A DNA stretch of 64,000 nucleotides from Streptomyces sp. Alt3 (GTDB lineage: Bacteria > Actinomycetota > Actinomycetes > Streptomycetales > Streptomycetaceae): the NCBI RefSeq assembly GCF_030719215.1, contig NZ_CP120983.1:8246001-8310000 (forward strand), read 5' to 3'. The position numbers and the translations under genes are program-made. The number at the start of each line of letters is the position of its first letter. The first letter of the stretch is position 1. Below, piece after piece: positions 18,143 through 27,193 of this stretch. The notes under the pieces are model-generated. The model did not search any database and was not told the origin of the DNA. It was given only the letters and a program-made list of their open reading frames with translations.

Positions 18143-20023
18143 GTGTCCCAGTCCCAGACTTCCGAGACCTCCCCGACCGACCACACCTTCCAAGTGGATC
18201 TGCGCGGCCTGGTCGACCTGCTCTCCCACCACCTGTACTCCAGCCCCCGCGTCTATCTGCGCGAGCTGCTGCAGAACGCCGTCGACGCCATCACCGCCCG
18301 GCAGGCCCTCACACCCGGTGCCGCCGGCACGATCACCGTGCGCACCGGAGAGACACTGACCATCACGGACACCGGCATCGGCCTGTCCGAGGCCGACGTG
18401 CACCGGTTTCTCGCCACCATCGGACGCAGCTCCAAGCGGACCGTGGACGGCGCTCTCGACGGCGCGGGCCTCGACGCGGCCCGCGGCGAGTTCATCGGCC
18501 AGTTCGGTATCGGCCTGCTCGCCTGCTTCGTCGTCGCCGACGAGATCACCGTACTGAGCCGCTCCGCCGCCGACCCGGCAGCGCCCACCGTCGAATGGCG
18601 CGGCCACTCCGACGGCCGGTACACCATCCGCACCCTGCCATCCGCGACGCTTCCCGAGCCCGGCACGACCGTGAAGCTCGTCCCGCGTGCGGACAACGCC
18701 GAATGGACCAGCCCCCAGCAGGTCGTCTCCCTCGCCCGGCACTACGGCGGACTCCTGCGCCACCACGTCACCGTCATCGACCCACGCGGCGAGAGCCACC
18801 GGATCAACGCGGCGCCGCCGTGGGAGCGGACGCACCGCTCCCCGCTCGCCAAGCGGGAGGCGTACACCGCGTACTGCCGCGAGCTTTTCGACTTCGCTCC
18901 GCTCGACACAATCGAGCTCGACCTGCCGGCCGCCGGACTGCGCGGTGTCGCCTACGTCATGCCGACGACGGTCAGCCCGGCCCAGCGCGCCGGGCACCGC
19001 GTCCACCTCAAGGGCATGCTCCTCACCGACCAGGCCCCTGAACTGCTGCCCGAATGGGCGTTCTTCCTCCGCTGCGTCGTCGACACCACCAGCCTGAGAC
19101 CGACCGCCTCCCGCGAGTCGCTGTACGAGGACGGCACGCTGTCCGCCGTACGGGACGCCCTCGGCGACCGGATCCGCGAGTGGCTCACCGGACTCGCGGC
19201 CCGTGACCCCGCTCTCCTGCACCGCTTCATCGACACCCACCACCTCGCGGTCAAGGCGCTCGCCCGCCACGACGACGAACTGCTGCGTATCGTGCTGCCC
19301 TGGCTGCCGTTCGAGACCACTGACGGGAACGTCACCCTGGAGGAGTTCGCGCGGACCCACCCCACGCTCCTCGTGACCCGAAGCGTCGAGGAGTTCCGTC
19401 AGGTCGCACCGATCGCCTCGGCCGCCGGACTCGGGGTCGTCAACGGCGGCTACACCTACGACCGCGACCTCGTCCACCGCCTGCCCGAGATCAGGCCCGG
19501 CACCACGGTGACCGACCTCGACCCGACCACCGTCACCGCCCACCTCGACGCCGTCGACCCCGGCGCCGAACTGCGGGCCGCCGCCTTCCTCGCGATCGCC
19601 CGCGAGACCATCGGCGTCCATGACTGCGACGTCGTCCTGCGCGACTTCCAGCCCGTCACCGCCCCCGCCCTGCTGCTCGACAACCGCGACGCCCGGCACG
19701 AACGCACCCGGTCGAGCCTCGCCGCCGACAGTGACGGCCTGTGGGCCGACATCCTCGGCTCCCTGCGCGAGGAGATCCCGCGCGCCCAGCTCGTCCTGAA
19801 CCACCTCAACCCGCTGGTCCGCCAAGCCCTCACCATCGCCGAACGCGGACTCGCGGTCGCCACCGCCGAAGCCCTCTACGGCCAGGCGCTGCTGCTCAGC
19901 CGACGCCCCCTGCGCGCCGGCGAGACCGCCCTGCTCAACCGGGCCTTCATCGGCCTGCTCACCCACGCCATGCACCAGCCCGGCGAGGCGGCCCCCGGCT
20001 CCGAGCCCCGGAAGGAAATGTAG
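18143..20023 (+). CDS. HSP90-family GHKL ATPase chaperone
   Basis: A 626-residue protein of HtpG length. The N-terminal GHKL ATP site is intact: ELLQNAVDA (N45), DTGIG at 76-80 and GQFGIG at 119-124 (the lid motif). The middle domain includes FLRCVVD and RPTASRESLYED, which fits HSP90. The sequence around the N box (LLQNAVDAITAR) differs from canonical HtpG (LISNASDAL), marking a separate actinobacterial branch. Start GTG follows GAAGGA about nine bases away. The TPR gene begins on the base after its stop codon, so they form a coupled pair. Confidence 0.9.
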   Translation: MSQSQTSETSPTDHTFQVDLRGLVDLLSHHLYSSPRVYLRELLQNAVDAITARQALTPGAAGTITVRTGETLTITDTGIGLSEADVHRFLATIGRSSKRTVDGALDGAGLDAARGEFIGQFGIGLLACFVVADEITVLSRSAADPAAPTVEWRGHSDGRYTIRTLPSATLPEPGTTVKLVPRADNAEWTSPQQVVSLARHYGGLLRHHVTVIDPRGESHRINAAPPWERTHRSPLAKREAYTAYCRELFDFAPLDTIELDLPAAGLRGVAYVMPTTVSPAQRAGHRVHLKGMLLTDQAPELLPEWAFFLRCVVDTTSLRPTASRESLYEDGTLSAVRDALGDRIREWLTGLAARDPALLHRFIDTHHLAVKALARHDDELLRIVLPWLPFETTDGNVTLEEFARTHPTLLVTRSVEEFRQVAPIASAAGLGVVNGGYTYDRDLVHRLPEIRPGTTVTDLDPTTVTAHLDAVDPGAELRAAAFLAIARETIGVHDCDVVLRDFQPVTAPALLLDNRDARHERTRSSLAADSDGLWADILGSLREEIPRAQLVLNHLNPLVRQALTIAERGLAVATAEALYGQALLLSRRPLRAGETALLNRAFIGLLTHAMHQPGEAAPGSEPRKEM

Positions 20024-23000
20024 ATGCTGGACACCCCCGAGGCCGTGGTCGAGGCGCTCCGCGAGAACGACGAGCGCCCCCACGGACTGGCGCGCACCGT
20101 CACCGCCGAAGAACTCGTCGAGACCGCTGAGGCCTTCGAGAAGCCCGATGTGCTCGTCACCGCGCTTCTGGAACTCATGACGGCCTACGAGTTCACCGGC
20201 GAGCACCGCAAGTCGCCCGTCGTCTTCGCCCGCATCCTCAAGCTGTGGGACACCACCCCCGAGTCCTTCAGCCCTTACGAGGCCCACCATGTCTTCTGGC
20301 GCTTCAAGTGGGTGACCACCGCGCTCCTCCAGGTGCCCGAGATACCCCTGGCATCGATCGATGGCTGGATCGACCAGATGCGCAGCCGGTACGAGGCCGC
20401 TGACCACGCCGTGCAGCCCGTGGCGGCCATGCGTTACCACCTCGCGCACCACACCGGCACCGGCGTCGCGGACGCTTACGACCTCTGGGCCACCCGCTCC
20501 CGCACCGACCTCAGCGACTGTGAGGCCTGCGAGACCCGGCACCACGCCTGGCACCGTCTGGCCGAGGGCGACGACACCGCCGCCCTCGCCGTCTGGCAGC
20601 AGGTCCTCGACCGTGAGCAGGGATGCAGCGAGGAACCCCAGATGAGCCAGGCCCGGGCGCTGCTCCCGCTGCTGCGCGCGGGACGCACCGACGAGGCGCG
20701 CTCCCACCACCTCACCGGCTACCGCAAGGTGCGCGGCGCCACCGGCATGCAGGCCGAGGTCGGCTACCACCTGGAGTTCTGCGCCCACTCCCGCAACGAG
20801 GGCCGCGGCCTGGAGATCCTGGCGGAGAACAGGCCACTCTTCGAGGCCAAGGGCGCCCCGCTGGACCACCTGCACTTCCTCACCGGCACGGAGGCGTTCC
20901 TCGCCAGGCTCGTCGATGCCGGACATGACGACACCGCCGTCGCCGGTCCGCCGGGCCGCGCCTGGACCGCCGCCGAACTCCTCACACACGTGCGCGCCGA
21001 AGCCGAGACCCTCGCCGCCGCCTTCGACACCCGCAACGGCACCACGGCCGTCGGCGACCGGCGCCGGTCCCGGCTCGCTCTCGCCCCGCTGCTTGACGAG
21101 CCCCTGCCACTCGGCCTGCGCGCGACCGTGGCCCACACCGCGTCGGTCGGCGCCGCGCCCGCCACGCCGGCTCCCGCACGGGCCGCCATCCCCGACGACT
21201 TCGCCACCCTGGTGGGCGAGGCCCGCCGCCTGGCACGGGACGGCCACCCCTTCGACGACAGGCTCTGGACACGCGTCGCCGAACGACTCGCCGACGCCAC
21301 AGAGCCGTACGACGGCACCCGCGGCCCCGAGGACCTACTGGCCGCGGAACTCGCCGAACACAGGGCGCAGCAGCTCTGGTTCAAGGACCGCCACACCGAA
21401 GGAGCCGCCGAACTCGACACGGCCGTCGCGTACTTCACGCGACTGAACATGCCCTGGCACGCGCTCGCGGCCAAAGCTCGCTCTCGGGCGTTGACGGCCA
21501 CCCCGGGCTCCCGCGACGACGACGGTGAAAGGACCGCACCCGACCACGCCTCGATCCGGACCGAGCTCGACGCGATGCTCCGCGAGGCGGACGAGCTGCT
21601 CACCGCGACTCCCTTCGACAGTGAGCCCCTCGGAGAGGCGGAGGCCGCCTTCGGCACCGATCTGCGTGCCGAGCGCATCCTCAGCCATCTCTCCCTCCAC
21701 CACTCGGTGGCCTTCGCCGCGCACCAGGAACTGCACGCCGCTCTCTCCAGCATGGAGGAGGACCAGGAGGGGACGGGCGACCTCGACCCACTCACCGAGC
21801 GGTTCGAGCGCAGCGTCGACACCCTCTGCTCCGAGGCGGCCCGCCTCGGCTACCCCCACCAGGCCGCCAACGCTCGCCAGTTCCGCGCCGATCTGCTGGC
21901 CCGCCGCGGTGCCCTGGCCGACGCGGAACAGGAACTCCGGGCCGCTCTGCAGGAGATCGCATCCGCCGACCGGCCCTGGCGCCGACCGCGCCTGTCCATC
22001 CATCTCGCTCAGCTGCTCCTCGCCCAGGACCGGCCGCAGGAGGCGACGGACCTGCTCCACTCCGCCATCGCGGACGCCGTCGCCCACGATGACCCGACCC
22101 TCCCACTCGGCCCGACGTACCTGCTGCTCGGTCACGCCGCCACGCACCTCGACGACGCCAACGGAGCCGTACGCCACCTCTCCGAGGCCGCGGCTCGCTT
22201 CGACCAGGCGGAAGACGCCGGAAGCGCCATCGAGGCGCGCCTCCAACTCGCCGATGTCCTCGCCCGATCCGGCCGACAGGCCGACGCGGTAGCCGTCCTC
22301 GAAAATGCCCTCGTCGACGCGCCGCCCACCGTCGACGGACGCATGCTCGCCCAGGGGCGCCTGACCCTCGGCCGCGGCCTGCGCGACCTGGAGGAGTACG
22401 TCCCGGCAGCCGAGGAGCTGCTCCGCCTCGCCGACACCGTCGCGGGCTGGCCCGAGGAGGACCGGGGCGGCGTCCTCACCCTGGTGGCGGCCGAGGCGGC
22501 GACCACCCTCGCCCTCGCCGAGCGCTGGGAGGCGGCGGACACCGCGTACGAACGCGCCCTCGCCGCCCACGCCGAGGCGCCCAACCCCCCGCTGATCACC
22601 ATGATGATGCGGGAGTTCGCCCGTCTCACGCTCCAGACCCGCGACAGCGCGGGCACCGGCACGGCGCTGGAGCACCTGGCCCGCGCCGACGCGGTCCTCG
22701 CCGCCCTGCCCTCCGGCGAGAAGGACTTCGCCGTCTGGTACGAACGCGGAGAGAACCACTACCGCCGCGCCCGGGTCTTCGCCGAGGCGGGCCGCTTCGA
22801 CGAGGCGCTCCCGGAGGCCGAGGCCGCGATTGCCGCGCACGACGACGGCGGCGAACGTGGCGAACTCCCGCGCGCCGAGGCGGTCCGCATCGCAGCCCTG
22901 ATCGAGGGCAACGGCCTCGACCGCGTCACCGAGGCCATCGCCCGTCTGACCGAGGCCTCTGCCCGCTGCCATCAGACGGGCAACCCCGAGGCGGCCGCGG

Positions 23001-23038
23001 TTCTGGACGCTCTTCACCAGGACCTCCGCACCCGCTGA
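20024..23038 (+). CDS. 1004-residue TPR protein partner of HSP90-like chaperone
   Basis: The ATG directly follows the chaperone's TAG, with GGAAGG about ten bases upstream, so both are translated from one message. The protein is almost entirely alpha-helical with many degenerate tetratricopeptide repeats, clearest from about residue 640 (ARQFRADLLARRGALADAEQEL, LHSAIADAVAHDD, AVRHLSEAAARFDQAED). The N-terminal third includes a region of about 200 residues with a CEAC motif (residue about 165). No signal peptide or enzymatic domain is seen. Eukaryotic HSP90 works with TPR co-chaperones; a similar role is inferred from the gene pairing only. Confidence 0.85.
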   Translation: MLDTPEAVVEALRENDERPHGLARTVTAEELVETAEAFEKPDVLVTALLELMTAYEFTGEHRKSPVVFARILKLWDTTPESFSPYEAHHVFWRFKWVTTALLQVPEIPLASIDGWIDQMRSRYEAADHAVQPVAAMRYHLAHHTGTGVADAYDLWATRSRTDLSDCEACETRHHAWHRLAEGDDTAALAVWQQVLDREQGCSEEPQMSQARALLPLLRAGRTDEARSHHLTGYRKVRGATGMQAEVGYHLEFCAHSRNEGRGLEILAENRPLFEAKGAPLDHLHFLTGTEAFLARLVDAGHDDTAVAGPPGRAWTAAELLTHVRAEAETLAAAFDTRNGTTAVGDRRRSRLALAPLLDEPLPLGLRATVAHTASVGAAPATPAPARAAIPDDFATLVGEARRLARDGHPFDDRLWTRVAERLADATEPYDGTRGPEDLLAAELAEHRAQQLWFKDRHTEGAAELDTAVAYFTRLNMPWHALAAKARSRALTATPGSRDDDGERTAPDHASIRTELDAMLREADELLTATPFDSEPLGEAEAAFGTDLRAERILSHLSLHHSVAFAAHQELHAALSSMEEDQEGTGDLDPLTERFERSVDTLCSEAARLGYPHQAANARQFRADLLARRGALADAEQELRAALQEIASADRPWRRPRLSIHLAQLLLAQDRPQEATDLLHSAIADAVAHDDPTLPLGPTYLLLGHAATHLDDANGAVRHLSEAAARFDQAEDAGSAIEARLQLADVLARSGRQADAVAVLENALVDAPPTVDGRMLAQGRLTLGRGLRDLEEYVPAAEELLRLADTVAGWPEEDRGGVLTLVAAEAATTLALAERWEAADTAYERALAAHAEAPNPPLITMMMREFARLTLQTRDSAGTGTALEHLARADAVLAALPSGEKDFAVWYERGENHYRRARVFAEAGRFDEALPEAEAAIAAHDDGGERGELPRAEAVRIAALIEGNGLDRVTEAIARLTEASARCHQTGNPEAAAVLDALHQDLRTR

Positions 23039-23060
23039 CCGGCGGGAAGAGAACGACAGG

Positions 23061-23092
23061 GCGCTGCGTCGGCCACCTGGCCGGCGCAGCGC
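23061..23092 (+). terminator. Hairpin terminator after the HSP90-TPR operon
   Basis: Fourteen-base arms (GCGCTGCGTCGGCC and GGCCGGCGCAGCGC) pair with one mismatch around a 4-base loop, 22 bases after the stop codon of the TPR gene. Confidence 0.7.
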
Positions 23093-23225
23093 ACCCTGCG
23101 TGCTGACGGCCAGGGGGATATGCGGTTGACGGTCTGGAGAGCGTGCCCGATGGGTAGCTGGAGCCGAACCGCGAGAGAGTCGATGCGTTCAACGAGCCGA
23201 GGCGCGCGGCGCGCCGTGGCCGAGT

Positions 23226-24005
23226 TCAGGCGCTCCGGGCTGTGGTGACGTTCTCGACGAGAGTGGCGATGACCGCCTCGTCGGGGCCCGGATCAGGCTT
23301 GAACGCGGCGAGCTTCTCGGGTGGCATCGGCCCGGTGGTGTCCAGGACGTCCATCGTCACGATGACGCCTCCGACCCGCACGGCCGTCACCAGGGTCCAG
23401 GCGAAGCCTTCGCTGTCCAACCGGGACAGGGTCCGGTAGCGCAGTGCGTCCTCCCCGAGGGCCGGGACGTCCAGCGCCTCGGTCGTGACGGACGCGTTTC
23501 CGATCGCGTTGCTGAAGCTGAACCGGCTGCACGCCCCGACGGCCTCGCGCAACTGGTTCATGCGGGCCCGTGCAGCCTCCTCCTGATAGCTCATCAGGCT
23601 GGTGCTCCTGGGAGCCATGGAGGTGCCGGACCGGTACATGATCGACGAGGCTGCGGCAGCCTCCTCACCATCACCCCTGGTGGCCTCCCTCACATGCCGG
23701 CAGACCTCCGGGGAAACGGTCTCCTCGACATTGAGGGAGGAGTCCGGTTCGGCCCCGTCCCGAGAACTGCTCCCCGTGATCTCGAAACCGATGGCCTGGT
23801 CCGCGGTGAGCAGCGCGGCCTTCAGTCGGGCACCGGTCAGCGGTTCGGAGTGCTCCGCCGCCTTACCGGCTGCCGTGCTCGTCGCCGGCCCCGGCTTTCT
23901 CCCGGCTTCGGCGGGCTCGGCGCTGGCCCCGCACCCTGCGGTCAGTCCTGTCGCCGACACGAACACCACCGCCGACACCAGATATCGTCCGCTCTTCGGC
24001 CCCAT
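23226..24005 (-). CDS. Secreted lipoprotein, unknown family
   Basis: A 259-residue protein starting at ATG 24005 after GGTGGGGA; the frame runs longer but the signal peptide begins here. The signal ends in a lipobox, LTAGC, so the mature protein is anchored by a diacylglycerol Cys and faces outward. The body (about residues 60-259) is a soluble alpha/beta domain with repeated strands (TLVTAVRVGGVIVTMDVLDT), similar in style to sensor-like Streptomyces lipoproteins. Function is not known. It is convergent with the TPR gene. Confidence 0.8.
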   Translation of the reverse strand: MGPKSGRYLVSAVVFVSATGLTAGCGASAEPAEAGRKPGPATSTAAGKAAEHSEPLTGARLKAALLTADQAIGFEITGSSSRDGAEPDSSLNVEETVSPEVCRHVREATRGDGEEAAAASSIMYRSGTSMAPRSTSLMSYQEEAARARMNQLREAVGACSRFSFSNAIGNASVTTEALDVPALGEDALRYRTLSRLDSEGFAWTLVTAVRVGGVIVTMDVLDTTGPMPPEKLAAFKPDPGPDEAVIATLVENVTTARSA

Positions 24006-24201
24006 CAGGTCCCCACCCTCGAACTCGCACTGTCCACATACGTCTTGGCGAACGATATCCGCGCATGCCCAGCGTCCTGACGAGCCGGTGTCGCCGTGTT
24101 CAACCATTGCGACATCACTGCCGAGGGCACGTCTGTCCCCGCATCCAGGTATGTCCGTACCCGCTGCAGCCCGCTGGGGGCACCGGACGACTGGTGGCTG
24201 C

Positions 24202-25002
24202 TCACCGGTGGGGGCGGGGCTTGGCCTTGGTGGCGTGGCGGGCGGCCTTGTAGGTCTCTGGCAGGAAGCGGTGCTCGATGGCGCTGCGCTTGGTGGCGGC
24301 GTCGCCGCCGACGATCTCGGCGCGCCCTTCCATCATGGCGACGAAGCCCTGGCGGGCGACCACCTTGCGGCTGTTCTTCTTCGCGCCGGTTCCGAATGCG
24401 GTGTTGTTCATGCCGGCGCGGGCGTGGAAGTCGCTGTCGGTGGCGCCGGGCATGAGGCAGGTGACGGTGACGCCGTGTTCCTTGAGTTCTTCGCGCAGTC
24501 CGAGGGCGAACATGCGGGTGAAGGCGCGGGAGGGCCCGTACACGGTCTCGTAGGGGGTGGGCAGCGTCGCGGAGAGGGAGGAGGTGATGAGGATCTTCCC
24601 TTCGCCGTGTTCGGCCATGTGCCGGGTGACGCGCTTGGCGAGGTGGACGACGGAGGTGACGTTGAGAGAGATCAGGGAGAGCTCGTCGTCCAGGCCGGTG
24701 TCGAGGAACGCGCCGCCGATGCTGCGGCCGGCGTTGAGTACCGCTGCGGCCAGGGGGCGGCCGGTCTTCTCCACCGCCTGCCACACCGTCTGGACCCCGT
24801 CGGCGTCGGCGAGGTCGGCGCGCACGGGGATGACGTGGGCGCCGTCGCGGGTGAACTGCTCGGCCGTTTCGTCGATCTTGTCGCTGCGCCCGGTGACGAC
24901 GAGGTCGAAGCCGTTGAGGGCGCAGAGGCGGGCGATCTCGTAGCCGATGCCGTTGGATGCGCCGGTGACCAGGGCCAAGGGGCGTTTGGAGGGGGTGCTC
25001 AC
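24202..25002 (-). CDS. SDR-family oxidoreductase paired with XRE regulator
   Basis: The 266-residue protein has the Rossmann motif TGASNGIG (residues 14-21), NAG near 90 and a catalytic Ser in ITSS. The active-site Tyr is present, but the usual YxxxK reads Y-G-P-S-R, so Lys is replaced by Arg. Its GTG start overlaps the regulator's TGA by the sequence GTGA, which indicates translational coupling. MmyB-type XRE regulators are often encoded beside an SDR; the enzyme may make or remove the ligand that the regulator senses (inference). Confidence 0.9.
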   Translation of the reverse strand: MSTPSKRPLALVTGASNGIGYEIARLCALNGFDLVVTGRSDKIDETAEQFTRDGAHVIPVRADLADADGVQTVWQAVEKTGRPLAAAVLNAGRSIGGAFLDTGLDDELSLISLNVTSVVHLAKRVTRHMAEHGEGKILITSSLSATLPTPYETVYGPSRAFTRMFALGLREELKEHGVTVTCLMPGATDSDFHARAGMNNTAFGTGAKKNSRKVVARQGFVAMMEGRAEIVGGDAATKRSAIEHRFLPETYKAARHATKAKPRPHR

Positions 25003-25913
25003 AGGCTGCTCCTGTCGTCGGAGGGGGAGTGGGACGGGCTGTCGTCCGGTTCGGGGTTGTGGTCGGGGGCGGTGGGGGTGTTCCAGTCGGCCAGCAGGCG
25101 CCAGGCCTCCTGGGAGGTGCGGTCGGGGGCCGGCATGTAGAGGAAGAGGGTCTGGCCGTCCTCGCCGGGCGGGGTCAGTGCCTGGTAGTCGATGGTCAGC
25201 TCACCGACCAGGGGGTGGTTGAAGCGTTTCTGGCCGTGGGTACGGGTGAGGACCTTGTGGTCGTCCCACCAGCGGCGGAAGTGCTCGCTCTTCATGGTCA
25301 GCTCGCCGACGAGTTCGGCGGTGCGGGCGTCGTCCGGGTACCGGCCGGCGTCCAGGCGCAGGATCGCGGTCATCTCTGCCGCGATTTGCTCCCAGTCCGG
25401 ATACAGCGCGCGGGCCTCGGGGGTCAGGACGATCCAGCGGGTGAGGTTGCGCTCGCGGTAGGGCATGGCGTCGAAGTCGGCGATCAGGACCCGGCACAGA
25501 TGGTTGATGGCCAGGATGTCACCGCGCTTGCCCAGGATGAACGCGGCATGGTCGTTGAAGGAGTCCAGGAGCCGCAGTAGGCCGGGACGGGCGCGCTGCA
25601 CGCCGGGTGCGGCGCGGCGCGCGCGGCGGCCGGGCTTGGCCTTGACGAGGTCGTGCAGGTGCGTCCGCTCCGCGTCGTCCAGGCGCAGGGCATCGGCGAC
25701 GGCATCCAGCACGCTGTCGGAGGGGGTGATGTTGCGGCCTTGTTCGAGACGGATGTAGTAGTCGGTGCTCACTCCGGCGAGCTGGGCGACCTCTTCACGG
25801 CGCAGACCAGGCACGCGGCGGTAGGCACCGCGCTCCGGGAGGCCGAGCGACTCGGGGTCGATGCGGTCCCGGCAGCGGCGCAAGAACTGGGTGAGGTCCA
25901 CGTTGCCGGCCAT
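24999..25913 (-). CDS. XRE-family regulator with MmyB-like ligand domain
   Basis: A 304-residue protein. I chose the ATG at 25913 because GGGAGGA lies just upstream; the frame is open further but lacks a site. The N-terminal helix-turn-helix is clear (LRREEVAQLAGVSTDYYIRLEQGR, about residues 35-60). Residues about 110-270 match the MmyB-like ligand-binding domain (NHLCRVLIADFDAMPYRERNLTRW, then HFRRWWDDH). The C-terminal tail is acidic and Ser-rich. It probably controls itself and the overlapping SDR gene. Confidence 0.9.
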   Translation of the reverse strand: MAGNVDLTQFLRRCRDRIDPESLGLPERGAYRRVPGLRREEVAQLAGVSTDYYIRLEQGRNITPSDSVLDAVADALRLDDAERTHLHDLVKAKPGRRARRAAPGVQRARPGLLRLLDSFNDHAAFILGKRGDILAINHLCRVLIADFDAMPYRERNLTRWIVLTPEARALYPDWEQIAAEMTAILRLDAGRYPDDARTAELVGELTMKSEHFRRWWDDHKVLTRTHGQKRFNHPLVGELTIDYQALTPPGEDGQTLFLYMPAPDRTSQEAWRLLADWNTPTAPDHNPEPDDSPSHSPSDDRSSL

Positions 25914-26170
25914 GACTCCATCCTCCCGCCCGGTCATGAGCGTCGCGATCGCGGTGGGTGGGTCGCTGCGTCCTAGGAAACCGTGTCCCCGGGTCGAAGC
26001 GGCCCCGGAACCGCAGGCTGGAGGCCGCGCCGACGGTGGTTTTCCGGATGAGGCACCCGGTCGGCCGGGGGTGCGGCACGGCCTCAGGCGGCTGTAGGGA
26101 CCGGACCCTCCCGGCAGGCGGCCAAGGGTTCCGACCATTTGAAATAATTCACGATGCGATGATTTTTTCG

Positions 26171-26280
26171 ATGACCACCTGGCAGATCACGGGCTGTTCC
26201 ACCGGCTTCGGCCGCGGGCTCGCCGCCACCGTGCCGGCCCGCGGCGCCCCGCCGTCGTTACCGCACGGCCGACCCCGGCG
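26171..26280 (+). pseudogene. N-terminal fragment of an SDR gene
   Basis: An ATG frame reads TTWQITGCSTGFGRGLAATV, the typical start and cofactor-binding motif of an SDR, then degenerates within about 15 codons. No downstream part is found. It lies in the 444-base gap between the XRE gene and the next SDR; the rest of that gap shows nothing. Confidence 0.6.
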
Positions 26281-26357
26281 CAGGGCAGAAACCTCGGCCC
26301 CCCGCTCCGTGGCACCCGAGGTGGGGCGCAGGTGCGATGCGGGGCGGTGCGGGACAC

Positions 26358-27023
26358 TCAGGTGGGCATGGGCTCGGAGTAGTGCCGGAAGGCGCCGCGC
26401 TCGGTGTGGACGGTGTACAGGCGCTCGGCCAGTGCTTGGGGGCTGGAGTGCTCGGCGTCCGGGTGGATGGCGCCGGGGACGATCAGCTGAGCGACGTGGA
26501 TGTTCTCCGGCGCGAGGACGTCGTGGAGCATCGCCGCGTAGGCACTCTCTGCGGCGAACGCGACCGAGGTGCCGGCCACGCGAGGGTTCGGGCGCACGGC
26601 ACTGCCGCCGTTGACGAAGAGCAGTGTGCCCCGGCCCAGCTCCCGCATCCCCGGCAGGACTGCATGCAGGCAGGTCACCGGGCCTTTGACCGAGAATGCC
26701 AGCGGATCGTCCAGGTCCGCAGCGGTCGTCTCCAGGACCGGCTTCATGAAGTCACCGCGGGGCACGGGGCTGAACTGGAGGATCTCGACGGGCCCGAGTG
26801 TGTCGGCGGCCTCGCGCAGGGCGGCGGTCAGGGAGGCAGGGTCCAGGACATCGGCGGTGAACCCGCGGGCGTGGATGTTCTCGCGAGCCAGTTCCGCGGC
26901 CAGGTCGTCCTGGTGCCGGGCGTTGCGCGAGATGAGGGCGACGTGGTGGCCGGCAGTGCCGAAGCGGTGGGCGGCGGCCAGGCCCAGGCCGGGGCCGGCG
27001 CCGATGAGGGCGAAGGTGGTCAC
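26358..27023 (-). CDS. Atypical SDR-family protein
   Basis: A 221-residue protein starting at GTG 27023 after AAGGAGG. The N-terminus has a Rossmann-type GAGPGLG (residues 8-14) and typical SDR strands (HHVALISRN, FTADVLDP). The NAG motif is replaced by FSPVPRG, and no YxxxK is present (FAAESAYAAM at the equivalent place). It may have lost dehydrogenase chemistry or use another mechanism. It lies in the same direction as the flanking SDR and XRE genes. Confidence 0.8.
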   Translation of the reverse strand: MTTFALIGAGPGLGLAAAHRFGTAGHHVALISRNARHQDDLAAELARENIHARGFTADVLDPASLTAALREAADTLGPVEILQFSPVPRGDFMKPVLETTAADLDDPLAFSVKGPVTCLHAVLPGMRELGRGTLLFVNGGSAVRPNPRVAGTSVAFAAESAYAAMLHDVLAPENIHVAQLIVPGAIHPDAEHSSPQALAERLYTVHTERGAFRHYSEPMPT

Positions 27024-27193
27024 AGGGTTCCTCCTTGGTTGAGGCAGTGGTCAGGGCGGCGGTGTCCTGGTCGGCGACGGGGAGCGAGCCCGGGCACGAC
27101 GTCGTCACCCTCGTCGATGACTTTGTTCGGGTCGAGCCGGCCCTGAAACGGGGCCGAAGAGGCCGGGCAGGTAGCGGTGCAGGTGGAACGGAT

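Noticed and set aside
17987..21247. A 1086-codon minus-strand frame antisense to HSP90 and TPR genes
   Set aside because: It is Gly/Val/Arg-rich antisense noise with no motifs; GC-rich genes commonly produce such frames.
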